The notes under the pieces are model-generated. The model had not been told where the DNA came from and searched no databases. It saw only the letters and a program-made list of their open reading frames with translations. From NCBI RefSeq assembly GCF_002909445.1, contig NZ_PPXC01000025.1:1-34431 (forward strand): a stretch of DNA of 34,431 bases, given 5' to 3'. The stretch's first letter is position 1. Every line of letters begins with the position of its first letter. Position numbers and translations under genes: made by a program. Of the stretch, positions 15,706 through 24,138 are shown piece by piece. This DNA is from Arthrobacter glacialis (GTDB lineage Bacteria; Actinomycetota; Actinomycetes; Actinomycetales; Micrococcaceae).

Positions 15706-16168
15706 ATATTTGAGCGATTTAATGATCGAGCCCGACGCGTTGTTGTGCTGGCCCAAGAAGAGGCCCGCATGCTCAACCACAATTACATCGGCACGGAGCA
15801 TATTCTGCTCGGCCTCATCCACGAGGGTGAAGGTGTTGCCGCAAAGGCCTTAGAGTCCTTGAACATCTCCCTTGATGGTGTCCGGGAACAGGTCCAAGAG
15901 ATTATTGGACAGGGGCAGCAAGCTCCCAGCGGGCACATTCCCGTTCACTCCGGCCGACAAGAAGGTGCTGGAACTTTCGCTGCATGAGGCCCTGCAGCTG
16001 GGCCACAACTACATCGGCACGGAGCGCATCCTCCTGGGACTGATCCGCGAATGCGAAGGCGTGGCTGCGCAGGTGCTGGTGGAGCTCGGAGCAGACCTGG
16101 GCCGCCTGCGCCATCAGGTCATCCAATTACTCGCCGGCTACCAGGGCGATGGGGCCGACGACGACTGA
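15706..16168 (+). pseudogene. stand-alone ClpC N-terminal domain, start lost and frameshifted
   Basis: The sequence follows ClpC from its first codons: FERFNDRARRVVVLAQEEAR, then HNYIGTEHILLGLIHEGEGV, and the second Clp repeat LSLHEALQLGHNYIGTE. It ends GYQGDGADDD with a stop where ClpC would continue into its first ATPase domain. The expected ATG is ATA (15706-15708), although AAGGAG is still nine bases upstream. An extra G near 15944 (CCCGTTC for CCCTTC) shifts the frame between the two repeats. In intact ClpC this domain binds adaptors and substrates. Here it is a truncated duplicate without ATPase or protease contacts. A short product from GTG 15745 would end at 15987. Confidence 0.8.
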
Positions 16169-16227
16169 TCGGATACCTCAGGGGCATTCGCGACGTTCAC
16201 ATTCCTATCGCGGCCCCGCCCCGATAT

Positions 16228-16449
16228 TTACTTACGGCGAAGCCGGTCGTATCCATGACCTGTCGAAACGGCGATGAGCCCGAGCGCCAGCCTGAACACT
16301 CGACTGCCCAGGAGCATCCCGCCGGGGACCATCAATGGGATGTCTGAGGATTTCCGGCAGCGGATGGCCAAGGCGATGCCATTGCAGAAACTGATTGAAC
16401 ATCGATTGCATGATCGAACGGGGAATGTCCTGATTGGTGTCTGCTCCAT
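16228..16449 (-). CDS. possible small membrane protein
   Basis: A 73-codon frame whose second half (SSDIPLMVPGGMLLGSRVFRLALGLIAV) has the hydrophobic, glycine-rich look of short actinobacterial membrane proteins. The first half is cysteine- and arginine-rich and not convincing, so the true start may lie inside the frame or the gene may be a remnant. Nothing else is seen between the ClpC remnant and the repeat at 16493. Confidence 0.3.
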   Translation of the reverse strand: MEQTPIRTFPVRSCNRCSISFCNGIALAIRCRKSSDIPLMVPGGMLLGSRVFRLALGLIAVSTGHGYDRLRRK

Positions 16450-16492
16450 CAGTTTTTATCCGGCATTATCCAAAAAACGAGATAAAAGGATA

Positions 16493-16520
16493 GTCCCGCA
16501 AGCGGAACCTTGAGTGGGAC
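16493..16520 (+). repeat. right-box copy of the dispersed element
   Basis: GTCCCGCAAGCGGAACC then TTGAGTGGGAC, one of the copies closest to consensus. An AT-rich stretch with TTTTATC and GATAAAA arms (16454-16487) lies directly upstream. Confidence 0.7.
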
Positions 16521-16556
16521 TCTTGCCGCTGGGAGAAGCCTGATTCCCGGTGCGGA

Positions 16557-17063
16557 TCAGTTGCCGAGTAGGTTCTTCTTCATCGCGTAGTACGTTAGCT
16601 GCACTCCGACCATCACAGGATGTTGTTTTGCTTCGACGACGAATCCGTGGCGCTCGAAGAAGGGTCGGGCTGTGATGCTGACATCGGCGGTCAGTGCCGT
16701 CAGGTGATCTGCGCGTGCTTTGGACTCCACGTGGCCGAGAAGTTGCCTTGCCACGCCGAGCCGTAGGTAGCGAGGGGCTACGAACATCATGTCTATATAC
16801 CCTTGCGGGTCTATGTCGGAGAAACCTGCTGGCTCTCCATCCACGGTCGCCACGTAACTGTTCCGCCCGTGCATCGCGGCGTGCCAGGTGGATAGTTCGC
16901 GTGCTTCTGGCCGTGCCCACGCCTGAATCTGCTCTGGTGAGTAATCGGCGGCAGCGGTTTCGGTCACTGCGGCAAGGAAGATCGCCATAGTGTCTGCCGC
17001 GTCGGCGCGGCCGTATGGATGAATGTCAATGACTGATGCATCGGTGTTTGTATTTGATTCCAC
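16557..17063 (-). CDS. GNAT N-acetyltransferase
   Basis: 168 residues. The motif A region is IDMMFVAPRYLRLGVARQLLGHV, with RLGVA at the pyrophosphate loop. It is followed by LTADVSITARPFFERHGF, the usual strand and helix before the C-terminal strand. The N-terminal part (YGRADAADTMAIFLAAV, then YSPEQIQAWA) fits the group that includes YafP-type acetyltransferases. The substrate is unknown. It is monocistronic; the next gene on the same strand starts 750 bp upstream. Confidence 0.88.
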   Translation of the reverse strand: MESNTNTDASVIDIHPYGRADAADTMAIFLAAVTETAAADYSPEQIQAWARPEARELSTWHAAMHGRNSYVATVDGEPAGFSDIDPQGYIDMMFVAPRYLRLGVARQLLGHVESKARADHLTALTADVSITARPFFERHGFVVEAKQHPVMVGVQLTYYAMKKNLLGN

Positions 17064-17157
17064 AGAACCAGCATCCCACTTCGACTGGACATGACCACCC
17101 GGCGCTTATCGTGTGGCGTAGCCGAACCCGCTGCGGGACACACAAATACTTGAACTG

Positions 17158-17817
17158 TCAGGTGCAGACTTTGTCCCCGAAGGAAATTACGGTCCGCCGG
17201 ATAGTAGCTTCCCCGTGTACTTGTACGTTGAGTGCTAGGCATCCAGAACTTTGGTTCCTGAGGGCGAACCCTCCGACATACCAGTACCCCTCTGGGTGCT
17301 GGTGGGCTGGGCAGCTTTTGTACGTCACGGACAGATATCCGGCCCGTGGCCCGGCTTCCGTAATGATGCTCGCCCAGTTGCTGACTTCGGGGTCTATAGG
17401 GACCGTGACCGTTGCACCCGGTGTGAGGTGGGCCCCGATCTTTGCAAAGATGATCCCGTTCACCGCATCAGGGAGCGCTTGAGGATACCAATCTATCAGC
17501 CCAGGGTAGAGCAGCGGGCCTAGTGCCAGATCGTCGGCCTGGTTTGGGCGAGGGTCTTCAGTTGGACGCGACAACTTGCAGTCAACGGTAGTTTTCGCCT
17601 CGGGGAGCGCGGCCAACTTGGCGGTTGGCGAGGAGGACGAGTTGGCAGACGGGGTCGTGGTCGAGGAGGGTTGGAGGCTGGCGCAGCCTGATATTGCAAT
17701 CAGCAGGGCCGTCAACCCAAGTATCCCTAGGCGAGACGGGGCCGTTTTCTTGGCTCGAAATTTCCAGTCGATACCAGTAGTGGCCGTGGGTGGTGTCGAT
17801 GGTCCCATAGTAGGCAC
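17158..17817 (-). CDS. putative lipoprotein of unknown function
   Basis: 219 residues. A hydrophobic stretch (31-43) ends in a lipobox (LIAISGC, Cys45), followed by a serine/threonine-rich linker (46-70). The 30-residue N-terminal extension before the signal is unusually long, so the real start may be downstream of ATG 17817. The folded part contains paired cysteines and YPGLIDWYPQALPD and GYWYVGGFALRNQSSGC. The protein is expected on the outer face of the cytoplasmic membrane. No family is recognised. Confidence 0.7.
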   Translation of the reverse strand: MPTMGPSTPPTATTGIDWKFRAKKTAPSRLGILGLTALLIAISGCASLQPSSTTTPSANSSSSPTAKLAALPEAKTTVDCKLSRPTEDPRPNQADDLALGPLLYPGLIDWYPQALPDAVNGIIFAKIGAHLTPGATVTVPIDPEVSNWASIITEAGPRAGYLSVTYKSCPAHQHPEGYWYVGGFALRNQSSGCLALNVQVHGEATIRRTVISFGDKVCT

Positions 17818-17955
17818 CCTAGCGGACGGGGCCGTTCGTCAACAGATCGAGTGGGTCTTTTCTATCGCGAACGAGGAATCAAATACCGCCGAACTTAAAT
17901 CCAACCAGGTGCCAAGCGTCTCGCAAGGAGTATCCAGTACAGAGGTCTTCAAACT

Positions 17956-18052
17956 GTCCCATAAGCCGGTCGGATTTCAGGACTCTAGGCCGTGGGACTT
18001 GGACCACGAACACCAGCTAATGCATGCACCGCGAGGGAACGTCTTGCGTGAC
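17956..18052 (+). repeat. complete 97-bp palindromic element
   Basis: The left box GTCCCATAAGCCGGTC (17956-17971) and right box CGAGGGAACGTCTTGCGTGAC (18032-18052) pair imperfectly: GTC..NYAAG..CGNTC is shared by the left end and the complement of the right end. This is the main content of the 331-bp gap 17818-18148. Confidence 0.75.
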
Positions 18053-18148
18053 ATGATTAGGGCAGACAACTATTTGCATTCAATGTCCATCTGCATGGCG
18101 GGGGATTGATGGCCGGCATTACATTCACAGTGCGGCAGACTGTTGTTC

Positions 18149-18856
18149 ATGGACCCATTTGAATCAGAATTGAGAGTCATTGCGGCAGCCGAAGAACTGG
18201 CAGCGACGCTCGGAGCAAACAAAAACCATACGGTCGCGGCTGCGGCGATGGATACGAACGGCGTTATTCATCGTGCTGTGAATGTTTACCACTTCACGGG
18301 CGGACCGTGCGCCGAGTTGGTCGTCATGGGGATCGCTGCTACAGCGGATGCCGGACCGTTGATAACGATGGCTGCTGCCGGCGATGGTGGACGTGGGCTG
18401 ATATCGCCGTGCGGGTGATGCCGGCAAGCTATGTTGGACATTCATCCTGACGTCATGGTGGCTGTACCGACGGATAAGGGCCCGAAGATGCGCCCGATTC
18501 GAAAGGTGCTCCCAGACACGTATTTCTTCCCGGATGCAGATTCTCGTCGCTTACTGAGATTCAACAAGCGTTACTACGACGTTGTCGCGAATGGAACTAA
18601 GGTAACGACCGTTCGCTTTGATGATCCGGTGACTCTGGGTCCGCACACCTTCGTTTTTGAGGACGACGCCGAGCATCGAACACTGGATGGACGGGTGACA
18701 GAAGTTCAATACCATCAGCTCGATCAGATGACAGCTGAACAAGCTGGTCTTGCACCCGGAACATCCGTCGAGGAGTTTCGCCGCGGTCTTCGTTCTCATT
18801 ATCCTGCGCTCTCCGATGAAGATGAGGTCGGCGTAGTCGCATTTGAAGTTGCCTGA
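18149..18856 (+). pseudogene. cytidine deaminase-like domain fused to ASCH domain, split by one TGA
   Basis: One frame runs from ATG 18149 to TGA 18854-18856 with a single internal TGA at 18416-18418. The first part (89 codons) is a zinc-dependent deaminase domain with GGPCAELVVMG (the PCAE motif) and LISPCG. After the stop come CRQAMLDIHPDVMV, so the second zinc motif PCxxC is interrupted exactly inside (P-C-G-stop-C-R-Q). The remainder is an ASCH domain (YYDVVANGTKVTTVRF) ending DEVGVVAFEVA. CGA-to-TGA is the simplest explanation. Separate ORFs 18149-18418 and 18431-18856 would leave the deaminase without its last cysteine. Unless read through, the deaminase is dead; the ASCH part could still be made from ATG 18431. 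Confidence 0.8.
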
Positions 18857-18891
18857 TTCGCCTTCACTTCTGAGCGTTGGTGCAACGACTT

Positions 18892-18919
18892 TGCCCGTTC
18901 CGGGAACCTCCTGCGGGAC
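18892..18919 (+). repeat. right-box copy of the dispersed element
   Basis: TGCCCGTTCCGGGAACC then TCCTGCGGGAC, 36 bp after the ASCH stop codon. The rest of the 337-bp gap to 19193 holds no recognisable gene. Confidence 0.65.
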
Positions 18920-19193
18920 ACGATTTCAAGGGCATCACTTTTACATCAGACATTGTTTGTGGGGATGATCGGATTCCCAAAACAATCTGATTTTTGTCCG
19001 TAGTGGAACGATCATTTAACCTCGCCGGACTGGTTTTCCGTGAGGTCGCAAACACCACGACTGCAATGGCTGTAGGGGATGCCGAAGCAAAGCTCTGAAC
19101 TAAGAAATGGCTCTTGTAGATGCCGCAATGGGCAGGGCCTCACACTGAGCAAACGGCGGCGACTGCCCGAAATGAATCGCGAAAATGCCGTGC

Positions 19194-19709
19194 TTAATTC
19201 TGAGCGTCGAGTTGGAGAAGCATTGTATCCGAGCCACCGTTGCGACCGACTTTGACGAAGCCTAGGCGCTCATAAAGCGCCCGGGCACGGTTCCCGTCTT
19301 CAACGCTGAGGCTGATAGCTCGCAGTCCGCGTGAGCGTCCGATTGTAATGAGGCTTGCCATGAGAGCCGTGCCAGCACCTATACCGCGGTGGCCAGGCAG
19401 GACTCCGATGGTCAGTTCAGGAATGTCCTCTGCAATAAAGCCATAGCCGGCGTCGTCTGGGGCGAAGGTCCGACACCATGCTCCACCAATCTGGACACCG
19501 TCATGCGTCTGTGCCACGACGCCGAAGTCACCGACTCGCGGCCAACCCTTGAGGTAGCGCGAAAGATCCGTATTGGTTGCGAACTCTTCGTGGGTGAAGC
19601 GCGCGGTGCCGTTCCAGTTCATTGCCTCGAAAGCTGCCAAAGCCAGAGTTGACTTGTCGTTGGCAATTGCTTCTCGGACTTTGACTTCGTTGTCTTCCAT
19701 GAATCCCAC
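19194..19709 (-). CDS. GNAT N-acetyltransferase
   Basis: 171 residues (ATG 19709, or the ATG three codons later). Motif A is ELTIGVLPGHRGIGAGTALMASLI. It is followed by GLRAISLSVEDGNRARALYERLGFVKVG, the textbook GNAT C-terminal half, so the acetyl-CoA site is intact. The N-terminal acceptor-binding half has WCRTFAPDDAGYGFIAED. The substrate is unknown. It stands alone between two repeat copies. Confidence 0.9.
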   Translation of the reverse strand: MGFMEDNEVKVREAIANDKSTLALAAFEAMNWNGTARFTHEEFATNTDLSRYLKGWPRVGDFGVVAQTHDGVQIGGAWCRTFAPDDAGYGFIAEDIPELTIGVLPGHRGIGAGTALMASLITIGRSRGLRAISLSVEDGNRARALYERLGFVKVGRNGGSDTMLLQLDAQN

Positions 19710-19748
19710 CCTAACTCACCGATATTACGAAGGGTGCACGTCAAATAT

Positions 19749-19844
19749 GTCCCAAAAGGCGGTCAGCGACGAGGTGTCGCCTAGTGATGTCGCGTTGGTG
19801 AGGCATCGATCACTTCATCTCGCTGGGGGAACGCTCACTGGGAC
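19749..19844 (+). repeat. complete 96-bp palindromic element
   Basis: Left end GTCCCAAAAGGCGGTCAGCG; right end CGCTGGGGGAACGC then TCACTGGGAC. The left end and the complement of the right end share GTCCCA, GCG and TC, giving a long imperfect hairpin. Confidence 0.75.
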
Positions 19845-19891
19845 ACGATTCAGCGCAACCGCGGAACTCGTGCGAGGACCAGCCTGAAGGG

Positions 19892-20128
19892 ATGAAGAAG
19901 CTGGCCGTCGTCACTGGCGCCAATCGAGGACTTGGGTGTTCCTTGGTGCAAGAGTTCTCGGAGTCCGGTTGGAGCGTTGTCGCGATCACGCGCTCACCAG
20001 AGGTCCTGAAAGCCGGGGCCGGATCTGCGGACGTCACAACGGTCCAGCCATCCCGCTCGGCGGCACTCGTCCACCGCGATTGGGAGACCTTGTCACTCGT
20101 CGTCGGGGGCGGCAATGAAGAAGTCTAG
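19892..20128 (+). pseudogene. N-terminal fragment of a short-chain dehydrogenase/reductase
   Basis: The reading frame MKKLAVVTGANRGLGCSLVQ begins like an SDR Rossmann fold (TGxxxGxG cofactor motif), followed by SGWSVVAITRSPE. After about 50 residues it loses SDR character and stops at 20128. The catalytic Ser-Tyr-Lys region is absent. It overlaps the convergent gene that ends at 20093, and is probably a fragment left by a rearrangement. Confidence 0.7.
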
Positions 20129-21052
20129 GATCACCGCTTCGATCTTACTCTCAAGAGTCCTCAGGGCCGTCTCGGGCCAACCGTAGTAGCCAGTCACGTA
20201 GTTCATAGCGTTGTAGAAGGCCGCTAGCGCTGCACGAACGTCCTTCTCAACCGACTCGATAGTGACGTAAACGTTGGCGACGTTGCGGCCTGTCTTCTCG
20301 TCCTTAGTCCAGCCACGCATCTCTCTCACCGTGTAGAGGGTCGGGTGGGTGAGGTTCGAGAGCAGCCCATATATGCCCGAGGCCACAGTCGCATCAATAG
20401 TGCCACCGAAGCTGGCGGTGAGGTCATACATCCACTTGACGGAGTCTTCAAGGCCCGGCAGCTCTTAACCGTGAAGCCGGTACTTGCTCAGTTCCTCCGG
20501 AGTCGAATCGCGGAAGCGGGCGGCAATGTCCGCCTTGACCTTCTTGTAGGCGTCCGCCGTACGGGTGTAAGTGGGGTCGCTCTTGCCGCGAAGACGACCG
20601 GCGTTCATCTTGGCTTCCTCGGCGCTCTTCAACTCCTCGAGGCAGGCGCGAGCAAGACGGTCTTCCGGAGCCTCTGTGGGGTCGTTGCCGGTCACCCACA
20701 CCGCGTGTGCGCAATTCTCGATTACGGCGCGCAGAAGCAATGGCGGAGTGGCAACCACCTCTGCAGCCCTCAGTAGAGCAGCCCAACTACCCAAATGCGC
20801 CGCGGTGTTGAAGAGAAAAATCTGGATGGCCTCTGCGATTAGGCGGTGGCCGGTTTCGCCAATCGGCTTGTCGATTACCGGATCAGGCGATGGCAGGAAC
20901 ATCGCTGCCTGAGCCGCGCCCGATCCTGCTGCCGGTTCCCAGTGAAACTCGTTGGCGGTCTCGTGGAAGGCCTCGCGGCAAGCCGATAGCGTCTGCGCCA
21001 ACTCCCCGAGGCGGTCGCTGTACGTGGAAGGCATGGTCTGCCAGTAGGTCAT
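20093..21052 (-). pseudogene. hypothetical protein interrupted by one TAA
   Basis: From ATG 21052 (MTYWQTMPS, with AAAGG upstream) a 195-codon frame runs to TAA 20467-20465 and then continues in the same frame, without another stop, to 20093. The joint reads KYRLHG-stop-ELPGLEDSVKWMY, which looks like one continuous protein of about 319 residues. The first part is helical (ALLRAAEVVATPPLLLRAV, then a charged region ADAYKKVKADIAARF). The second is also helical (NAMNYVTGYYGWPETALRTL). No family is recognised. Two separate genes cannot be excluded, but the second part has no good start. Confidence 0.6.
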
Positions 21053-21205
21053 CGTTGAGCCTTTCGGGCGAATCGACATAGGTTCAAAAGCTAGCAGCCT
21101 AGTTCGTGCCACGCTATAAATCATGACGCGGTAGCTGTGGCAACTTAAAGACCGAGTGGCAGTGACAGCATCTTTGTTTCGGAGGAGAGCGAGATCAAGT
21201 CTTCG

Positions 21206-21376
21206 ATGAAGATCGACGACGAAGGCTGGCTGGAAAGGCTCGGTCAGTTCGCGCCCAGCTACTCAATCAGAGTGCCCGATAGCCTAACCCTCTACGGACT
21301 AGAAACGGCCAAAGGTAAGGCTGATCAATTGTGGGTCGGTGCATCCGAGGCCAGATCGCAGGGCGCTCAGTACTGA
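21206..21376 (+). pseudogene. possible gene fragment
   Basis: The frame from ATG 21206 reads MKIDDEGWLERLGQFAPSY, then VPDSLTLYGLE, and stops at 21376. The same frame is open upstream (IFVSEESEIKSS) without a start. The composition looks protein-like, but no family is recognised, and its end overlaps the antisense 3' end of the next gene. It may be the tail of a gene whose 5' part was lost. Confidence 0.3.
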
Positions 21377-22102
21377 ATCGGCCGCTCTCTCGGGTTGGTC
21401 TTGTCGCATAGACCAGTTGGGATTTCCATTTTCTGGCGAAGACCAACCGCCGTGGCGAAGGTAGCCGTCATTAATTGGCCAAACGGCGGCTGGCAAGAAC
21501 TGCTCGGAGACGACCTCGCATTGAAAGTTACCCTCGTTGATGGCGAACTGACCGTAGACCGAGTAATCACGAAGTCCGATGTCGTAGGTAACCAGCAAGT
21601 ATCTGCGACTAGTCATTCCTTTAAGGAAGCAAGCTAATTCCCGGGCTATTTCCGCCCAGTCCCGTCCAGGTTCATGAGTAGCCAGTTCTGTCTCTGCGAA
21701 CGGGCCCTCGGGTGCCAACCACGTGGGCATAGGCATGCCGAGCAGATTGAGCAGTCGAACCAAGGTGTCCTCGACAACAACGTCCATGGGGTCTTCAACG
21801 CCCTCCGGTGCCATGAGAGCGAGCAATTCTGTTGCAGCGAGATTGGTACCGAGAACGGATGAAGCCCATTGGGAAAATCCGAACGATTCGGCCTGCAGAT
21901 CTACAGGGTCGCTCGCGGCCGGGTCCTCGAAGTAGTCGCGGGGTTGGAATCCTAAAAAGAAGCGACCGGATGAGCCGGCAACGGGCCGGTAGTCCACGGT
22001 GGCAAAGTCGCTATCGTGAACGGAAATTCGAAGTCGCCAGTCGGTTCCTTCTTCGTTCTTCCATGATCCTGACGCGAAAACTAAAGTCTCGAAATTGCCC
22101 AA
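21299..22102 (-). CDS. TY-Chap/YbjN-like hypothetical protein
   Basis: 267 residues from TTG 22102, preceded by a strong GGGGGA ribosome site. The C-terminal half (DWAEIARELACFLKGMTSRRYLLVTYD, then YLRHGGWSSPENGNPNW and SALRSGLGCTDPQLISL) has the look of actinobacterial TY-Chap/YbjN-type domains, small alpha/beta domains thought to act as chaperone- or immunity-like partners. The N-terminal half is acidic with an aromatic-rich start. The assignment is by resemblance only. A right box lies 125 bp upstream. Confidence 0.6.
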   Translation of the reverse strand: MGNFETLVFASGSWKNEEGTDWRLRISVHDSDFATVDYRPVAGSSGRFFLGFQPRDYFEDPAASDPVDLQAESFGFSQWASSVLGTNLAATELLALMAPEGVEDPMDVVVEDTLVRLLNLLGMPMPTWLAPEGPFAETELATHEPGRDWAEIARELACFLKGMTSRRYLLVTYDIGLRDYSVYGQFAINEGNFQCEVVSEQFLPAAVWPINDGYLRHGGWSSPENGNPNWSMRQDQPERAADSVLSALRSGLGCTDPQLISLTFGRF

Positions 22103-22225
22103 TTATCCCCCTGGTAGCGATGGCTACGGTCACGCTACCAAGTAGTGGCAGTAAAATCTAGCGTTCACTCATGACTCTCGAGATGACCAAAATGTATGGC
22201 CGTAGCCGTCGGTGGTATAGATGAC

Positions 22226-22254
22226 GTGCCCCGCAAAGGAACGTTGAGTGGGAC
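22226..22254 (+). repeat. right-box copy of the dispersed element
   Basis: CCCCGCAAAGGAACGTTG then AGTGGGAC. It lies in the 342-bp gap 22103-22444, which also holds the terminator hairpin at 22397-22440 and no gene. Confidence 0.65.
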
Positions 22255-22396
22255 ACTCATTCGACTGAATGGGACCAGACATTATTGCGGGCAGCCACCT
22301 GTTTCCACCCACTAATGACGACGTCAACCGCTTAGCGTCGGCCTAGCGGGCTCTGTCCTTTCAGACGCTCAACTCTGCGGCCGCGCATGTTCTGCG

Positions 22397-22440
22397 AAAT
22401 GGGAGAGAGCCAGCCGCATTCAGCTGCCCCTCTCCCATTT
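22397..22440 (-). terminator. 11-bp stem hairpin after the hydrolase gene
   Basis: AAATGGGAGAG (22397-22407) and CTCTCCCATTT (22430-22440) are perfect complements, starting 4 bp past the hydrolase stop codon. The U-tract is weak. Confidence 0.65.
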
Positions 22441-22444
22441 CTTG

Positions 22445-23194
22445 TTACTTGCGTTTTTGGTTGTCTCTTGAAGCCGTTGAGTGAATGGCTTTGGCAAGGT
22501 CGAGGGGTCGGCTCCACATGGGCCAGTGCCCCGTGGGCAGGTCGATGATGTCGAGCCGCTTGAGGTTCGCGACCTCCGCAAATATTGGATGGCCTACTTG
22601 GACCAGCTCCATCACCTGTTCGCTCGAGATCGAGCAGCACACCAGGGTGGTCGGGACGTTGCGGCGGGCCTCGTTTGTGAGCTCGACGGGCTGCCGAACC
22701 ACTGGACCCGGCTCAGGGACCGCCAGAGCCCGAAAACGCTCGAGGACCTCTGTGCGTAGGCCTTCGAGGCTCGCCTGTTGCCCGAGCACATCGAACGACG
22801 GCAGCGGCAACTCATTCAACTCATCCGGGAAGTCGGGGGCGAAGACACTGCCCGCCGCCACAGGGCCGGAGTCGACCCACACTACCCCGTGGACAAGCTC
22901 GGGGCGCCTGTCAAGGACGAGGCTAACGGGGGCGTTAGCCCCACTGTGGGCGACGAGAATCGCGGGCTGATTTCCCTGTTGAGAAATGACGCCTAGGATC
23001 GCTTCTGCCTGGTCGTCGAGAGTCTTTGTCGCACGTTCAGGATCGTCCGCATCAAGACCAGGAAGCGTCATTGCGATTGCACGAGAGTGGTCGGTTTTCA
23101 AGTGTTCAAGTACCTCATCCCACGCCCAGGCCCCCAGCCAGTGGCCGGCGATGAGAATGATGGTTGGGCTGCGCTTAGTAGTAGTTGTTGTCAT
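22445..23194 (-). CDS. alpha/beta hydrolase
   Basis: 249 residues. The fold is shown by IILIAGHWLGAWAWDEVL at the N-terminus, nucleophile Ser84 in VAHSGANAP (a GxSxG variant with Ala first) and His223 in LPTGHWPMWSRP. It resembles the esterase/salicylate-type hydrolases of the AB_hydrolase_6 group; the substrate is unknown. It is divergent from a WYL-domain regulator across 73 bp, a pairing that suggests the regulator controls it. Confidence 0.88.
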   Translation of the reverse strand: MTTTTTKRSPTIILIAGHWLGAWAWDEVLEHLKTDHSRAIAMTLPGLDADDPERATKTLDDQAEAILGVISQQGNQPAILVAHSGANAPVSLVLDRRPELVHGVVWVDSGPVAAGSVFAPDFPDELNELPLPSFDVLGQQASLEGLRTEVLERFRALAVPEPGPVVRQPVELTNEARRNVPTTLVCCSISSEQVMELVQVGHPIFAEVANLKRLDIIDLPTGHWPMWSRPLDLAKAIHSTASRDNQKRK

Positions 23195-23267
23195 GTCACA
23201 ACTCTCGCAGGTGCTTCAGACAAGGGTGTGTCACTATTTATGTCATGAATTCATTTAGGTCTGAACG
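23195..23267. promoter_or_regulatory. divergent promoter region, hydrolase / WYL regulator
   Basis: 73 bp between the two starts. An AT-rich stretch, TGTCACTATTTATGTCATG (23229-23247), contains the direct repeat TGTCA and lies where both promoters must overlap, so it is a reasonable operator candidate for the regulator. This is inferred from position. Confidence 0.4.
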
Positions 23268-23966
23268 GTGAAGCGTGCCGAACGACTCCATGCTCTAGCC
23301 GAGATGTTGCGCCGCAGCGGAGCGCAGGGGGTCTCCGCCGAACGGTTGGCGAGAGAGTTCGAGGTATCCGTGCGCACGGTCAAGAGGGACCTCGATGCGT
23401 TGGAGAATAGCGGGGCGCTCCTTTGGTCGCGCCCAGGCCCTGGAGGTGGCTATGGATTGGCCGACGGTGCGTCCTTACCGCCTGTCAACCTTTCCCAAGC
23501 GCAGGCCGTGGCGCTCATGGCGGCCGTGTCCGCTGCCCCCGATGCCCCCTTCGCAGATCTGGCAGCCAGCGGCATCCGGAAGATCCTCGACGTCCTCGAT
23601 CCCAGAACCCGAGAAGGAGCTGAAGAATTGGCCCAACGTGTCTGGGTCAACTCGGTTCCTTCATCTTTGCGCGCAACAAAGTCAGCTTTAGAAGAGGCGA
23701 TGGCCGAGCAGCGCGTAGTTCGCATTCGCTACACTTCGAAAGACGGCGCCATGACCACCCGCGACGTCGAACCGGTGCTGTTCGCATCCACGAACGGCCA
23801 GTGGTACCTCATTGGCTGGTGCCGGCTGCGTAGCGCAATGCGATGGTTTACCGTGTCACGCATCGATCGGGCCAACGTGACTAGGACGGCCTGTAGCGGC
23901 CACACCGTCCAAGAGGTTGGATTACCCCCGGTGAATGCTAGGCCGGTGCACGGACGGGGCGAGTGA
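23268..23966 (+). CDS. YafY-type transcriptional regulator (HTH_11 + WYL)
   Basis: 232 residues from GTG 23268. An N-terminal HTH (LHALAEMLRRSGAQGVSAER, then FEVSVRTVKRDLDALENSGA) is followed by the GGGYGL wing. A WYL-type ligand-sensing domain occupies about residues 140-215 (VVRIRYTSKDGAM, NGQWYLIGWCRLR, RWFTVSRID). Family members sense small ligands or nucleic acids and usually control the adjacent gene, here the divergent hydrolase. It is slightly shorter than typical WYL regulators because the C-terminal extension is absent. Confidence 0.9.
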   Translation: MKRAERLHALAEMLRRSGAQGVSAERLAREFEVSVRTVKRDLDALENSGALLWSRPGPGGGYGLADGASLPPVNLSQAQAVALMAAVSAAPDAPFADLAASGIRKILDVLDPRTREGAEELAQRVWVNSVPSSLRATKSALEEAMAEQRVVRIRYTSKDGAMTTRDVEPVLFASTNGQWYLIGWCRLRSAMRWFTVSRIDRANVTRTACSGHTVQEVGLPPVNARPVHGRGE

Positions 23967-24138
23967 ACCACTGAAGCAAAGCTCAGCAGGACGGCGAGGG
24001 CTGCCCAGCGGATCCTCGACGTAGCCGTCGAAGGAAGTCAGCATCCATGGCTGTTGCCTCGCTATTGATGGCGTGTTCGGCCACTGAGGATGTGGAACGC
24101 ATCTTCAGTGATGACAGCGTCAGTTTCAGATGTTGCCT

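Noticed and set aside
18416-18418. TGA as selenocysteine in the deaminase motif
   Set aside because: The codon replaces a variable position between the zinc cysteines, not a catalytic Cys, and no selenocysteine insertion element or selenium genes are visible.
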